Shown in pieces: positions 27,433 through 36,759 of a stretch of DNA of 64,000 nt; position 1 is the stretch's first letter, and each line of letters begins with the position of its first letter. Source of the stretch: Erysipelotrichales bacterium (GTDB lineage: Bacteria > Bacillota_I > Bacilli_A > RFN20 > CAG-826); the NCBI GenBank assembly GCA_022508535.1, contig JAFLUZ010000001.1, positions 62,001-126,000 on the forward strand. The letters run 5' to 3'. The notes under the pieces are model-generated. The model was not told the DNA's origin. It ran no database searches and worked only from the letters and a program-made list of their open reading frames with translations. A program made the translations under genes and the position numbers.

Positions 27433-29091
27433 TTAATAACCTTTTTTTCCTAATAAATGGAACATATTTTTCTTATAAACTTCTACACCCGGTTGATTGA
27501 ATGGGTTGATTTCTAATAAATATGCAGACATTGCACAAGCACGCATAAAGAAGTATAAAAGTCCACCGAGATGGTAAGAATCCATCTTTTCAACGGATAT
27601 TACAATATTAGGTACTTTACCTACTTCAACATGAGCTTTTAATGTTCCTTGCATTGCTTTTTCATTAACAAATGATAATGTTTTACCTTCTAGATAGTTT
27701 AATCCATCAAGATCATCATCATCATGAGGTATTTCAATATCAAGAGTTGGATTATCAACTTTTATAATTGTTTCAAACATTATATGTGAACCTTCTTGAA
27801 TGAATTGACCTAAGGAATGTAAGTCAGTTGAGAATGTTACAGAACCCGGGAATAATCCTTTTCCTTCTTTTCCTTCAGATTCACCAAATAATTGTTTTAG
27901 CCATTCGCCAATTTGAGAAAGTGAAGGTTCATATGTAACAAATAATTCAACAGCTTTATTGTGGCGATATAAATAATCACGAGTTATAGCGTACTTATAA
28001 CAATCGTTATTTATAAGATCGTCATTATCATATTTAACCATAGAATCGTAAGCGCCTTGAATCATTTCTTTAATGTCTAAACCAGCACAAGCGATAGGGA
28101 ATAAACCAACTGCAGTAAAGACAGAATATCTACCACCGATATCATCTGGTAGAACAAATGTTTCATAACCTTCGGTGTTACATAATTCTTTTAAAGCACC
28201 GCGAGCTTTATCAGTTGTAGCAAAAATGCATTTTCTTGCTTCATCTTTTCCAACTTTCTTTTCAAGTAGTTCTTTAACAAGTCTAAATGCAATAGATGTT
28301 TCAGTAGTAGTGCCAGACTTTGAAATAACATTAATAGCGAATTTCTTATTTTTTAAATAACTCATTACTTGAGCTACATAAAGTGGTGAGAAAGTTTGAC
28401 CTAAATATATAATTTCAAGTTTGTCATCACTATATAAACCTCTCAAAGCATCAATAGCAGCCCTAGCACCTAAGTATGATCCACCAATTCCGCATACAAC
28501 AAGAACTTCAAAGTTGTTGCGTACGTATTCGGCACATTTAATCATTCTTTCGAATTCTTCTTTGTCATAGTCTTTTGGCCAAGTGGTCCAGCCAAGGAAA
28601 TCGCTACCTGCACCAGATTTGTTATTAATCATATTGTTAATTGTTTTCACTTTTTCACTATATGATTCAAAATTAATGTCACTAATTATATTTGTTAAAT
28701 CTACCTTAATCATGTTTTGTTCCTCCAGGGATTTTGTAATCCATTTATCTAAATGAGATCTTAATTTTTTAAAATCATCTTCACTATTTGAAATCTTTAT
28801 TCTTTTTGGTTTGTTAAATATTAATGGGTTTTTAATTTTTTGTCTTTCACGATCGTTTAGCGCTTTCAATGAAAGTTTTAAATAATTATTCTTTTCTTCA
28901 ATTCCAAGAACTTTAACACGAACTTTTTCGCCTATTTTTACATAATCTTCAATATTTTTTACGAATTTTGAAGAAATTTCCGAGATATGAATTAAACCAG
29001 TTTGTCCATTATCAAACATTACAAAGGCGCCATAGTTTTGGATGCCAGTAACTTTTCCGATGACAATATCATTTTCTTTGTAAAACATCAT
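27433..29091 (-). CDS. pgi: Fusion of an S1-domain protein (YugI/CvfD-like) with glucose-6-phosphate isomerase
   Basis: One uninterrupted 552-residue frame. Residues 1-75 are an S1 RNA-binding domain (GKVTGIQNYGAFVMFDNGQTG, LIHISEIS), followed by a linker and DDFKKLRSHLDKWI, together matching a complete YugI/GSP13 protein. From Met127 the sequence is a complete Pgi: KSGAGSDFLGW, VVCGIGGSYLGARAAIDAL, VISKSGTTTETSIAFR, PDDIGGRYSVFTAVGL, and EGSHIMFET. The Met127 codon (28711-28713) has its own GGAGGA 7 nt upstream, so free Pgi of about 426 residues can also be made. Pgi interconverts glucose- and fructose-6-phosphate. AGGAG precedes the first ATG; the start overlaps ispD by 4 bp. Confidence 0.93.
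   Translation of the reverse strand: MMFYKENDIVIGKVTGIQNYGAFVMFDNGQTGLIHISEISSKFVKNIEDYVKIGEKVRVKVLGIEEKNNYLKLSLKALNDRERQKIKNPLIFNKPKRIKISNSEDDFKKLRSHLDKWITKSLEEQNMIKVDLTNIISDINFESYSEKVKTINNMINNKSGAGSDFLGWTTWPKDYDKEEFERMIKCAEYVRNNFEVLVVCGIGGSYLGARAAIDALRGLYSDDKLEIIYLGQTFSPLYVAQVMSYLKNKKFAINVISKSGTTTETSIAFRLVKELLEKKVGKDEARKCIFATTDKARGALKELCNTEGYETFVLPDDIGGRYSVFTAVGLFPIACAGLDIKEMIQGAYDSMVKYDNDDLINNDCYKYAITRDYLYRHNKAVELFVTYEPSLSQIGEWLKQLFGESEGKEGKGLFPGSVTFSTDLHSLGQFIQEGSHIMFETIIKVDNPTLDIEIPHDDDDLDGLNYLEGKTLSFVNEKAMQGTLKAHVEVGKVPNIVISVEKMDSYHLGGLLYFFMRACAMSAYLLEINPFNQPGVEVYKKNMFHLLGKKGY
28713..28726 (-). promoter_or_regulatory. Internal ribosome-binding site for free Pgi
   Basis: On the minus strand GGAGGA (28721-28726) stands exactly 7 nt before an in-frame ATG (28711-28713) at the domain boundary between the S1 protein and Pgi. 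Confidence 0.65.
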
Positions 29092-29783
29092 AACTGTTTT
29101 CTCCTAAGAAGTGCTTCTAGAAGTAGTAGATCATTCTCGGTAGTTATCTTGAAATTCTGTTTGCTTCCTTCAACAATATAATATTTTTTATTTATTAGAC
29201 TCATTAACTGAGCATCATCTGTCGCATTAGTTATATTATCTTTCAGTGCTTTTTTATGTGCTTTTAAGATTTGATTATATCTAAATGCTTGAGGTGTTTG
29301 AATGTTGATAAGATTGTCACGAGATAAGAGTTCTTGGAACTTTTTATTCTTTATTTTGATTGTTGTATCAACAACTTTTGTTCCAAGAGAAGCAGAGGTA
29401 TGTTTATCCATTGCCTTAATCAAATTGTTGATATCATCATTACTAACAAGTGGACGTGCAGCATCATGAACGATTATGATATCGTTTTTCAAAGCAAAAC
29501 CCTTTAAAGCTTCTAAAGCATTATATGTCGAAACTTGACGAAATTTTCCACCTTCAACAAGAAGATGAACTTTTTCAAAAGAATAATCTTCGATAATTTG
29601 ATAAATCTTCTTAAAGTATTTTCGTTTTGTAACGATAACAACTTCATCAATATTTTCATTATGTTCAAAAGTATTAAGTGAATAAAATATTAATGGTTTA
29701 TCTTGAACTTCAATAAATTGCTTTGGTGTTGTATTATGCATTCTTTTACCAGAGCCAGATGCTAGTAAAATTAAATAGTTCAT
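29088..29783 (-). CDS. ispD: 2-C-methyl-D-erythritol 4-phosphate cytidylyltransferase
   Basis: 231 residues. The nucleotide-binding start is ILLASGSGKRM, where Ser replaces the more usual Ala or Gly; then TPKQFIEVQDKPLIFYSL, VIVHDAARPLVS, and IQTPQAFRY. It activates MEP with CTP in isoprenoid synthesis. A GAGGTG ribosome site precedes the ATG, and the gene is co-transcribed with the S1-pgi gene through an ATGA overlap. Confidence 0.95.
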   Translation of the reverse strand: MNYLILLASGSGKRMHNTTPKQFIEVQDKPLIFYSLNTFEHNENIDEVVIVTKRKYFKKIYQIIEDYSFEKVHLLVEGGKFRQVSTYNALEALKGFALKNDIIIVHDAARPLVSNDDINNLIKAMDKHTSASLGTKVVDTTIKIKNKKFQELLSRDNLINIQTPQAFRYNQILKAHKKALKDNITNATDDAQLMSLINKKYYIVEGSKQNFKITTENDLLLLEALLRRKQL

Positions 29784-29830
29784 ACAATCACCTCTTAACT
29801 ATTGAATATTATAGAACAAATATTTCAAGA

Positions 29831-29862
29831 ACAAAAGAAAAAGTGAATTAAAAATTCACTTA
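29831..29862 (-). terminator. Terminator of the HAD phosphatase gene
   Basis: AAGTGAATT (29841-29849) pairs with AATTCACTT (29853-29861). On the minus strand the stem is followed by a T-rich stretch. Confidence 0.75.
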
Positions 29863-29889
29863 TTCGTTTATTTTTTTAGTAGGGTAAAA

Positions 29890-30720
29890 TTAATTCTCTG
29901 TTAGCTTGTTTTCAAATGTCAATAATTCAGTGCTGATAGCGACGGAATTGATAATGAGTTTCAATACTTTTTCTAGTTGGCTGTTACTAGAATAATCAGC
30001 TCTACAAATAAAATTAACTCGGTTTTCATCATATAATGCACGTGCTTTATCTTTTGAGTCAGGCGTATAAACCGCAATTGATTTACCGCCACTTTCCTTG
30101 ACTAAAGCCATACATGGAATATCAGTCATTCCATCACCTAAATATACAATATTTTGGTAAGGAACACGTTTATTTTCAATTCGTTTATTGACATTGTTAT
30201 CATCGGTAATATCTAAAACACCTTTAGTAATTCGATAAATAAATTGTGTTTTTGCTGTGTAATTAATAGTTAGCTTAGGCCAAACTGGTTCATTATTTTC
30301 ATCAAATAAGAATTCACAACCATAAATAGCTTTAAACTCATTTGCGATTGCACATCCATCAATAATCTCTTTTGTACCAGAAGAGACGAGATAGTGTTCG
30401 ACATTTACTCCCATTGATGCACCATATTCATTAATTCTTTTAAACCACGTAGATACACCAGAGAAAAATTTAATATCTTTTCCTAAACTTTTTAAATATT
30501 CTTTGGTTAATTTAATACCTTTTTTCTTAGCGAGATCTACCATCATATACATATAGGACAATATTCTCTCTACATTAGTTTTATCAGAAAAAATTGATAC
30601 TTCATTCCAGAATTCACTTGGTGTCATACCTAAAGCAGGAATAAAGGAATAGTTTTGCATATCTTCTTTACATAATGTTTTATCAAAGTCGTAGACAATT
30701 GCGACAATTGGTTTTTTCAT
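29890..30720 (-). CDS. HAD-superfamily phosphatase, phosphoserine phosphatase-like
   Basis: 276 residues from ATG 30720. HAD motif I is YDFDKTLC, motif II VSSGTKEIIDG, and motif IV GDGMTDIPCM, with a helical cap between motifs I and II. The Asp-x-Asp arrangement indicates a phosphatase; the substrate is not evident. An in-frame TTG at 30762 would add 14 residues without family support. The gene is alone between terminators. Confidence 0.82.
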   Translation of the reverse strand: MKKPIVAIVYDFDKTLCKEDMQNYSFIPALGMTPSEFWNEVSIFSDKTNVERILSYMYMMVDLAKKKGIKLTKEYLKSLGKDIKFFSGVSTWFKRINEYGASMGVNVEHYLVSSGTKEIIDGCAIANEFKAIYGCEFLFDENNEPVWPKLTINYTAKTQFIYRITKGVLDITDDNNVNKRIENKRVPYQNIVYLGDGMTDIPCMALVKESGGKSIAVYTPDSKDKARALYDENRVNFICRADYSSNSQLEKVLKLIINSVAISTELLTFENKLTEN

Positions 30721-30929
30721 AATTTTTCCCGTAACATATAAAATATATGTTATACCTTTCAATTATAATAATAACTTAAAATGATAAAATTGTAAATAAC
30801 CCCTTTACAAGGCGCATTTTTTGATTTTTAGAACATTCTTGTTTTTAGTGGAATAAATTGTAAAGTATTTATTTACATTATCTTGAATAACTTAAAGATA
30901 AAATATAAAATATTTTTGGAGTGAGAATT

Positions 30930-31487
30930 ATGCGATTTTTAGAAGGAACCACTAATCAATTAACAGTAGTGCACATTATTTTAATTGTCTTAGGTGCAGT
31001 GCTATTTTTGTTTTTTCTATTTGAGTTAGTTGCACTCAGCCTTTTAACAAAACATAATGAACGAATTGAAAAAAGAAATCATCGAATGAATATGTTATTG
31101 ATGCAGAAGTATGATATTTTACTTCTAATCGCCAAAATTTTTAAAAAATATAAACTTGAAATACCAAGCGAATTTGAAGAAGAACTATCCCCGAAAATGG
31201 ATGAGTCTTTGAAAAAACTAACTTTAACAGAAAGACTTACAGTAAAAGCTTATTTAATGAAAGCTTCTCAAAATCTTTTATATTTTGCTGAAGCAAATGA
31301 AAACGTCAAAAATGATACAGAATTTAAAATATTAAAAAAGTCTTTACTTGAAATTGATATCAACCATCGAAAGGCTATTGCGTTATATAATGCAGATGCA
31401 CTTGGTTTCAATTATTGGATTCACTTTCCGTTGTTTCGTCCAATTTCATTTATAATGAAATTCAAAGATAAAGAAATAGTTTCTTAA
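30930..31487 (+). CDS. LemA-family membrane protein
   Basis: 185 residues from ATG 30930. GGAG at 30918-30921 gives an 8-nt spacing, so the GTG at 30921 is part of the ribosome site rather than the start. There is one N-terminal membrane segment, then a four-helix, highly charged domain ending in LDINHRKAIALYNADALGF and FPLFRPISFIMKFKDKE, the LemA-type end (YN...YN...FP). LemA proteins are membrane-anchored helical bundles whose biochemical role is unclear. Divergent from the HAD gene. Confidence 0.7.
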   Translation: MRFLEGTTNQLTVVHIILIVLGAVLFLFFLFELVALSLLTKHNERIEKRNHRMNMLLMQKYDILLLIAKIFKKYKLEIPSEFEEELSPKMDESLKKLTLTERLTVKAYLMKASQNLLYFAEANENVKNDTEFKILKKSLLEIDINHRKAIALYNADALGFNYWIHFPLFRPISFIMKFKDKEIVS

Positions 31488-31493
31488 TTACTT

Positions 31494-31514
31494 TAGTCAC
31501 TAGTGACTATTTTT
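31494..31514 (+). terminator. Terminator after the LemA-like gene
   Basis: TAGTCACTAGTGACTA (31494-31509) is a perfect palindrome followed by TTTTT. Confidence 0.7.
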
Positions 31515-31579
31515 GAGTTTATTGCTTTCTTTCATAAAGAAAGAGTGTATAATAATATACTTGGAAGAGGTGTTTTTAA

Positions 31580-33181
31580 ATGAATAAATTACCAATAATT
31601 TTAGTTATTATGGATGGTTTTGGAATTCGCAAAGAGCTATATGGAAATGCTATTGCGGAAGCCAAAAAACCAAATCTTGATATGTTAATGGAAAAGTATC
31701 CTATGACATTGATTGATGCATCTGGAGAATATGTGGGTTTACCTGATGGTCAAATGGGAAATTCTGAAGTTGGTCACTTAAATTTAGGTGCTGGAAGAAT
31801 TGTTTATCAATCATTAAGTCTACTTAATAAAGCAGTTAAAGATGGCGAGTTTTATAAAAATGAACACTATCTTAACGCTATTAATCATGTTAAGAAACAT
31901 CATTCACATCTCCATATCATGGGATTGTTATCTGATGGTGGAGTTCATTCGCATATTAACCACATTATTGCCATGATTCGTATGGCTAAAAAAGAAGGAT
32001 TAGATGATGTCTTTGTTCATGCATTTATGGATGGAAGAGATGTTGATCCTCAAGTTGGAGCAAGTTACGTGAAGCAAATTATGGATGTAATGGAAGAAGA
32101 ACATTTTGGTCACCTTGCAGATATCTCTGGACGTTACTATGCAATGGATAGAGATAAAAATCTTGATAGAAATGATGTCAGTTACCGTGTGATGGTTGAT
32201 CACGATGGTCCAAGTTTTGAAAATTATGAAGAATTCTTTAAAAGTCAATATGCATACTTACCTACAACAGGAAAAGATGCCTCAGATGAATTTATTATTC
32301 CTCATTTCAATGCCAAAGTTGACGGAAGAATTAAAGATGATGATGCAGTAATATTCATGAACTTTAGACCTGACCGTGCAATTCAAATTGGAACAGTCTT
32401 ATCAAACCCTCATTTCTATGAAAATCCACCGGTAAAAGATGATGGCACATTTGCTTATAAACCATATGTTCCAAAACATGTACTAAAAAATATATTCTTT
32501 GTTTCAACAATGAAATATGCTGATTCAGTTAAAGGGGAAATTGCCTTTGCACTCCCTTCATTAACTAATACATTTGGTGAATGGCTAGCAAATAATGGCT
32601 ACAAGCAACTTCGTATTGCTGAAACTGAAAAATACGCTCATGTAACATTCTTCTTTGATGGCACTATTAATTATGATGGTATAGAAAAACCAGAATTAAA
32701 AGGCTGCCGTAGAGTATTAGTCAATTCTCCAAAAGTTGCAACATATGACATGAAACCTGAAATGTCTGCTTATGAAGTGACAGAGAAGTTACTTGTAGAG
32801 TTAGATAAAAAAGATTTAGATGTTGTCATACTTAACTTTGCAAACTGTGACATGGTTGGTCATACCGCTGTAGAACCTGCGGTTGTTAAAGCAGTAGAAA
32901 CTGTTGATGAATGTGTTGGCAAAATTAATGAATATGTTCAAAAGAATGGTGGAACAATGCTAATTACTGCTGACCATGGTAATGCAGAAATTGTAAAAGA
33001 TGATGAAGGAAAACCATTTACTGCGCATACTACAAGCAAAGTTCCTGTTATTATCACACGTACAGATATTAAACTAAAACAAGAAGGCGGTAAATTATCT
33101 AATATTGCTCCAACAATTATTGATTTATTGGGAGCAAAAAAACCAGCAGAAATGTCTGAGGATAGTCTCATAAATAAATAG
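31580..33181 (+). CDS. gpmI: 2,3-bisphosphoglycerate-independent phosphoglycerate mutase
   Basis: 533 residues. The alkaline-phosphatase-fold start is VIMDGFGIR, with the phosphoserine in QMGNSEVGHLNLGAGR, then DGRDVDPQ, MNFRPDRA and the C-terminal metal site TADHGNAE. It is the Mn-dependent glycolytic mutase. GAAGAGG precedes the ATG, and a clear TATAAT promoter lies upstream near 31548. Confidence 0.97.
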   Translation: MNKLPIILVIMDGFGIRKELYGNAIAEAKKPNLDMLMEKYPMTLIDASGEYVGLPDGQMGNSEVGHLNLGAGRIVYQSLSLLNKAVKDGEFYKNEHYLNAINHVKKHHSHLHIMGLLSDGGVHSHINHIIAMIRMAKKEGLDDVFVHAFMDGRDVDPQVGASYVKQIMDVMEEEHFGHLADISGRYYAMDRDKNLDRNDVSYRVMVDHDGPSFENYEEFFKSQYAYLPTTGKDASDEFIIPHFNAKVDGRIKDDDAVIFMNFRPDRAIQIGTVLSNPHFYENPPVKDDGTFAYKPYVPKHVLKNIFFVSTMKYADSVKGEIAFALPSLTNTFGEWLANNGYKQLRIAETEKYAHVTFFFDGTINYDGIEKPELKGCRRVLVNSPKVATYDMKPEMSAYEVTEKLLVELDKKDLDVVILNFANCDMVGHTAVEPAVVKAVETVDECVGKINEYVQKNGGTMLITADHGNAEIVKDDEGKPFTAHTTSKVPVIITRTDIKLKQEGGKLSNIAPTIIDLLGAKKPAEMSEDSLINK

Positions 33182-33206
33182 GATTGTGCACAACAATCCT
33201 TTTAGT
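33181..33206 (+). terminator. Rho-independent terminator after gpmI
   Basis: GGATTGT (33181-33187) pairs with ACAATCC (33193-33199), followed by TTTT. It begins on the last base of the stop codon. Confidence 0.75.
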
Positions 33207-33418
33207 TTTAAAAGTAAATAAAGTATAAATAATATGAATAATTTGCAAAAAATAGTTGAAAATTTAGTTAGTTATTAGTAAGTGCTTGGTAAATACTAAA
33301 TAGCAACTAAAATTAGTAGAGAACAAGAAGAAAATTAGTAAATTAAATAATTGTTAAAAAACTACATTATAGTAGTAAAAATATAGTATAATTTTATAAA
33401 AGAAAGAGGTCGTTTATT

Positions 33419-35113
33419 ATGAAATTTGAAGAATATCCACTAGTAATTCCTAATCTTGAGGAATTAGCAAAACAATATGAAAAAATAATACAAAAATTTG
33501 AAAGTAGCAAAACAGCAAAAGAACAAATAAAAGTGGTTCGTGATATGTTTAAACTCACCGACTATGTTTCAACGATGTTCACTGTTATTTCTATACGCTA
33601 TTCTTTAGATACCACAAACGAAGAATATATAAAGGCTCAAGAAATCGCGGATGAAGTCGCACCACAATTACAAGTATATAGTGATAAATTATATAAATTA
33701 TTAATTAATTCACCTTTCCGTAAAGAGTTAGAAGAAACTTTTGGTGAATATTTCTTTAAACAAGTTGAAATATCATTGAAATGTTTTGATGAAAAAATTG
33801 TCGAAGATTTACAACAAGAAAACAAACTTGTCTCTAAATATAATAAAGTAATGGCAAGTGCAAAAATAAAATTTGAAGGGCAAATTTACAATTTGTCTCA
33901 AATGGGTAAATTCACTACCGATATTGATCGTGAAAGAAGAAAAAATGCTACTAAAGCTGTAGCAAAATTCTTTGAGAAAAATCACGAAGAAATCGGTCAA
34001 ATTTATGATGAATTAGTACATCTTCGCGATGGTATGGCTAAGAAATTGGGCTTTAAAAATTATGTTGAGTTAGGATACTTAGCTTTAGGTCGTACTGATT
34101 ATGATGCAGAAATGGTAAAAGTATATCGTAAACAAATTGAAGATTATTTTGTGCCAGTTTGGAAAAAGTTATTTAAACGCCAAATGAAGAGAATTAAAGT
34201 AAAAGGTCCAAGATTCTATGATATGGGTTTAAATTATTTAACAGGTAATCCTATTCCTCAAGGCACACCAGAAGAATTAGTGGAAAAAGCACGTGAAATG
34301 TATAAAGAAATGTCAAAAGAAACTGGCGAATTCTTTGATTTTATGACTGAAAACCATTTAATGGACTTAGTTGCTAAACCAGGTAAACAAGGCGGAGGAT
34401 ATATGACATATCTTCCAGATTATAAAGCTCCATTTATTTTCTCAAACTTTAATGGAACATCAGGTGATGTTGATGTCTTAACTCATGAATTTGGTCATGC
34501 CTATCAAGGATATTGCGCAAGAAATATGCAAGTTCCGGCATATCGTAGTCCAACATTAGAAGCTTGTGAAATTCATTCAATGTCAATGGAATTCTTTGCT
34601 TGGCCTTGGATGGATAAATTCTTTGGAAAAGATGATGACAAATATCGTTATGCACATTTAGCAGATGCAGTTATGTTCCTTCCATATGGTGCAACAGTTG
34701 ATGAATTCCAACATTTTGTCTATGAAAATCCTGATGTAAGTCATAAAGAAAGATGCGCTAAGTGGCGTGAAATTGAGAAAAAATATACTCCTTTAAAATC
34801 ATATAAAGGATATAAGGTATATGAAGAAGGTAATCTATGGTTAAAACAATCTCATATTTTCCAAACACCATTCTATTATATTGATTACACATTGGCTCAA
34901 GTTGCAGCATTCCAATTTTTAGTAGAGATGCGTAAAAACCATGAAAGAGCTTGGAAAAAATATAATAAATTATGTAATTTGGGTGGAAAATATCCATTTG
35001 TTGAATTACTTGAACACGCCAAATTAAATAATCCTTTTGAACCAGGAAGTCTCAAGAAGATTGTTAAGCAATTGAATAAAATACTAAATTCATTTGATGA
35101 TCAAAATATGTAA
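33419..35113 (+). CDS. M3-family oligoendopeptidase (PepF-like)
   Basis: 564 residues. The zinc motif is LTHEFGHAYQGY, with the third ligand glutamate in SPTLEACEIHSMSMEFF. The N-terminal half is helical, as in M3 peptidases. It cleaves short peptides in the cytoplasm; no signal peptide. TATAAT at 33387-33392 and GAAAGAGG form a plausible promoter and ribosome site. The 200 bp before it are A/T-rich with repeats of ATTAGTA but hold no other gene. Confidence 0.93.
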   Translation: MKFEEYPLVIPNLEELAKQYEKIIQKFESSKTAKEQIKVVRDMFKLTDYVSTMFTVISIRYSLDTTNEEYIKAQEIADEVAPQLQVYSDKLYKLLINSPFRKELEETFGEYFFKQVEISLKCFDEKIVEDLQQENKLVSKYNKVMASAKIKFEGQIYNLSQMGKFTTDIDRERRKNATKAVAKFFEKNHEEIGQIYDELVHLRDGMAKKLGFKNYVELGYLALGRTDYDAEMVKVYRKQIEDYFVPVWKKLFKRQMKRIKVKGPRFYDMGLNYLTGNPIPQGTPEELVEKAREMYKEMSKETGEFFDFMTENHLMDLVAKPGKQGGGYMTYLPDYKAPFIFSNFNGTSGDVDVLTHEFGHAYQGYCARNMQVPAYRSPTLEACEIHSMSMEFFAWPWMDKFFGKDDDKYRYAHLADAVMFLPYGATVDEFQHFVYENPDVSHKERCAKWREIEKKYTPLKSYKGYKVYEEGNLWLKQSHIFQTPFYYIDYTLAQVAAFQFLVEMRKNHERAWKKYNKLCNLGGKYPFVELLEHAKLNNPFEPGSLKKIVKQLNKILNSFDDQNM

Positions 35114-35114
35114 T

Positions 35115-35147
35115 AAAAAACACCCGCAAAAAGGCGGGTGTTTTTTA
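35115..35147 (+). terminator. Rho-independent terminator after the M3 peptidase
   Basis: AACACCCGC pairs with GCGGGTGTT around AAAAAG and is followed by TTTTTT; the A-rich 5' flank makes it bidirectional, serving the convergent small membrane gene too. Confidence 0.9.
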
Positions 35148-35165
35148 TATGTTTAAATCATTTTA

Positions 35166-35402
35166 TTAATCATTAAACCAAATAACTTTACCATTTAAAA
35201 GTAAAGTAATGATATCGACTAACCATAGCCAAGGGATACCTACAATAACTAAGATAACACCTAAAACTACACCGAGCATATTATTCTTTAAATAGCTACG
35301 GAAAATTCGATACACTACCCATACGATGTCTAAAGCTGGTAATGCAAAAACAATTTTAATTAAAAGTGGTGCTTCATCAAACCATTTAATCAATTTTTTC
35401 AT
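35166..35402 (-). CDS. Small membrane protein of unknown function
   Basis: 78 residues with two hydrophobic segments (about 17-32 and 43-70) separated by VYRIFRSYLKNN. AGGAGG lies 8 bp before the ATG, which supports it as a real gene. I recognise similar small proteins in Gram-positive genomes only as hypothetical, so no role is proposed. It is monocistronic and convergent with the M3 peptidase. Confidence 0.75.
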   Translation of the reverse strand: MKKLIKWFDEAPLLIKIVFALPALDIVWVVYRIFRSYLKNNMLGVVLGVILVIVGIPWLWLVDIITLLLNGKVIWFND

Positions 35403-35556
35403 TCATCTTTCCTCCTATCACTTAAATTATAGCAATTTTTTCTCCAATATGTACTAAAATATTAAAAAAAATTTAAAAAAATATAAGTTCGCCAAAAAAA
35501 CATATAATTCGTCAAAGGAAAGATGAAAAAGTTAAGCACTATAACACGAAATCACT

Positions 35557-35611
35557 TTGTCTTTTATATTATATTTGTTATAATATAAACTTGAGATGGA
35601 TAAATCTCAAG
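35557..35611 (+). promoter_or_regulatory. Promoter and leader hairpin of the ATP synthase operon
   Basis: TTGTCT (35557-35562) and TATAAT (35579-35584) are 16 bp apart. Right after the expected transcription start, CTTGAGAT (35590-35597) pairs with ATCTCAAG (35604-35611) around GGATAA. A 5'-terminal hairpin of this kind could stabilise the mRNA; it ends one base before the AAGG ribosome site. Confidence 0.6.
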
Positions 35612-35624
35612 AAGGATGGCGACA

Positions 35625-36011
35625 ATGGCAAAAATAGAATTAGAATTATCAGATAGAAAGTTATTTAGATTATCTTTTATTATCGGTGCATTAGGGGCAA
35701 TAATTCTAATTGTTATAGCGATTCTCGACATTATTTCTTATAAAGTTGTAGTAAGTTTTTTAATAGGTTTATTGACAGGGAACGCTTTACATTACTTAAC
35801 CATTAGAGTTATCAATAAATCTCGTGTAGAAACGTATCGCTCAATAGTGCGACAACTATCCTTGTTAAAAAAAGTAATTAGCATTACAACTTTAGTTGCT
35901 ATCTATCTTTTAACCCGTGATATATGGGCATTCATTGCTTGTGTTGTTGGACTTACAATTATTAAATTAGCAATATTAATATTTGCTTTATTGGAGAAGA
36001 AAAATGGATAA
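35625..36011 (+). CDS. atpI: ATP synthase subunit I (AtpI-like)
   Basis: 128 residues with four predicted membrane segments, occupying the standard AtpI position at the head of an F-type ATPase operon. AtpI helps c-ring assembly. ATG 35625 is chosen over ATG 35616 because AAGG at 35612-35615 is correctly spaced only for 35625. It overlaps atpB by 8 bp. The sequence is poorly conserved, so the call leans on context. Confidence 0.75.
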   Translation: MAKIELELSDRKLFRLSFIIGALGAIILIVIAILDIISYKVVVSFLIGLLTGNALHYLTIRVINKSRVETYRSIVRQLSLLKKVISITTLVAIYLLTRDIWAFIACVVGLTIIKLAILIFALLEKKNG

Positions 36012-36759
36012 AATATGGGATTATATTGTAAATAAAATGCCAGGTGAGATAATGATTTCCTTGCTCATCATGCTTTTAATTGCAATTTTTGCTATCATTT
36101 TAGGCCATGCAATAAAAAAGGCGGATCCAACAAAACCACCAAAAGGACTAGCGTTTATTGCCGATTGGTTGGTGGAATTTTCGCTTAACACCATCGATAA
36201 CAATCTTGGTGATGCCTATGACTTTGCTGCGCCTTATTTCATCTTTTTGATAACATTTATTCCACTTGCGTTTATGGCTGGACTATTCGGACTTGCCTCG
36301 CCAATGACTTATTTCACCATACCATTATGTTTAGCGTTAGTTTCATGGTTTGGCATTCAAATATCGGCGATTGTTTATCAAAAGTTTGATTATTTAAAAG
36401 GCTTTACAAGCCCATTACCTGCTTGGCTTCCTGTATTTGTGCCAATTAATATGTTGAGTAAATTATCGCCACTTTTATCATTATCAATCCGTATGTTTGG
36501 TAATGCATTGGCAGGTTCAATTCTTTTGTGGCTAGTATATTGGGCAACTGGATCATTAAGCAGTTTGATTTTCAGTCATTTAAATGTTTTTGGAATGATA
36601 ATTACCCCAGTATTACATGCCTACTTTGATATATTCTCGACATTTATTCAAACTTTAATATTTGTTTTATTAACGATGCAGCTTATTTCTATTGAAATAC
36701 CTGCACCGGTTCATAAAAAGAAAAAAACTGCAAAGAAGGAGGAAAAACGAGTATGTTAA
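36004..36759 (+). CDS. atpB: ATP synthase F0 subunit a
   Basis: 251 residues from ATG 36004 (GGAGAAG just upstream). Five to six membrane helices. The essential arginine is in LSLSIRMFGNALAGS, and the C-terminal helix has HAYFDIFSTFIQTLIFVLL. With the c-ring it forms the ion path of the rotary motor. The last bases overlap atpE. Confidence 0.95.
   Translation: MDKIWDYIVNKMPGEIMISLLIMLLIAIFAIILGHAIKKADPTKPPKGLAFIADWLVEFSLNTIDNNLGDAYDFAAPYFIFLITFIPLAFMAGLFGLASPMTYFTIPLCLALVSWFGIQISAIVYQKFDYLKGFTSPLPAWLPVFVPINMLSKLSPLLSLSIRMFGNALAGSILLWLVYWATGSLSSLIFSHLNVFGMIITPVLHAYFDIFSTFIQTLIFVLLTMQLISIEIPAPVHKKKKTAKKEEKRVC

Noticed and set aside
27433-29091. S1-Pgi frame as a pseudogene or assembly artefact
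   Set aside because: Both domains are complete with all motifs, the frame is continuous, and the joint coincides exactly with the natural Pgi start and its ribosome site.
31494-31509. 16-bp perfect palindrome as an operator
   Set aside because: It directly follows a gene and is followed by TTTTT, so a terminator explains it.
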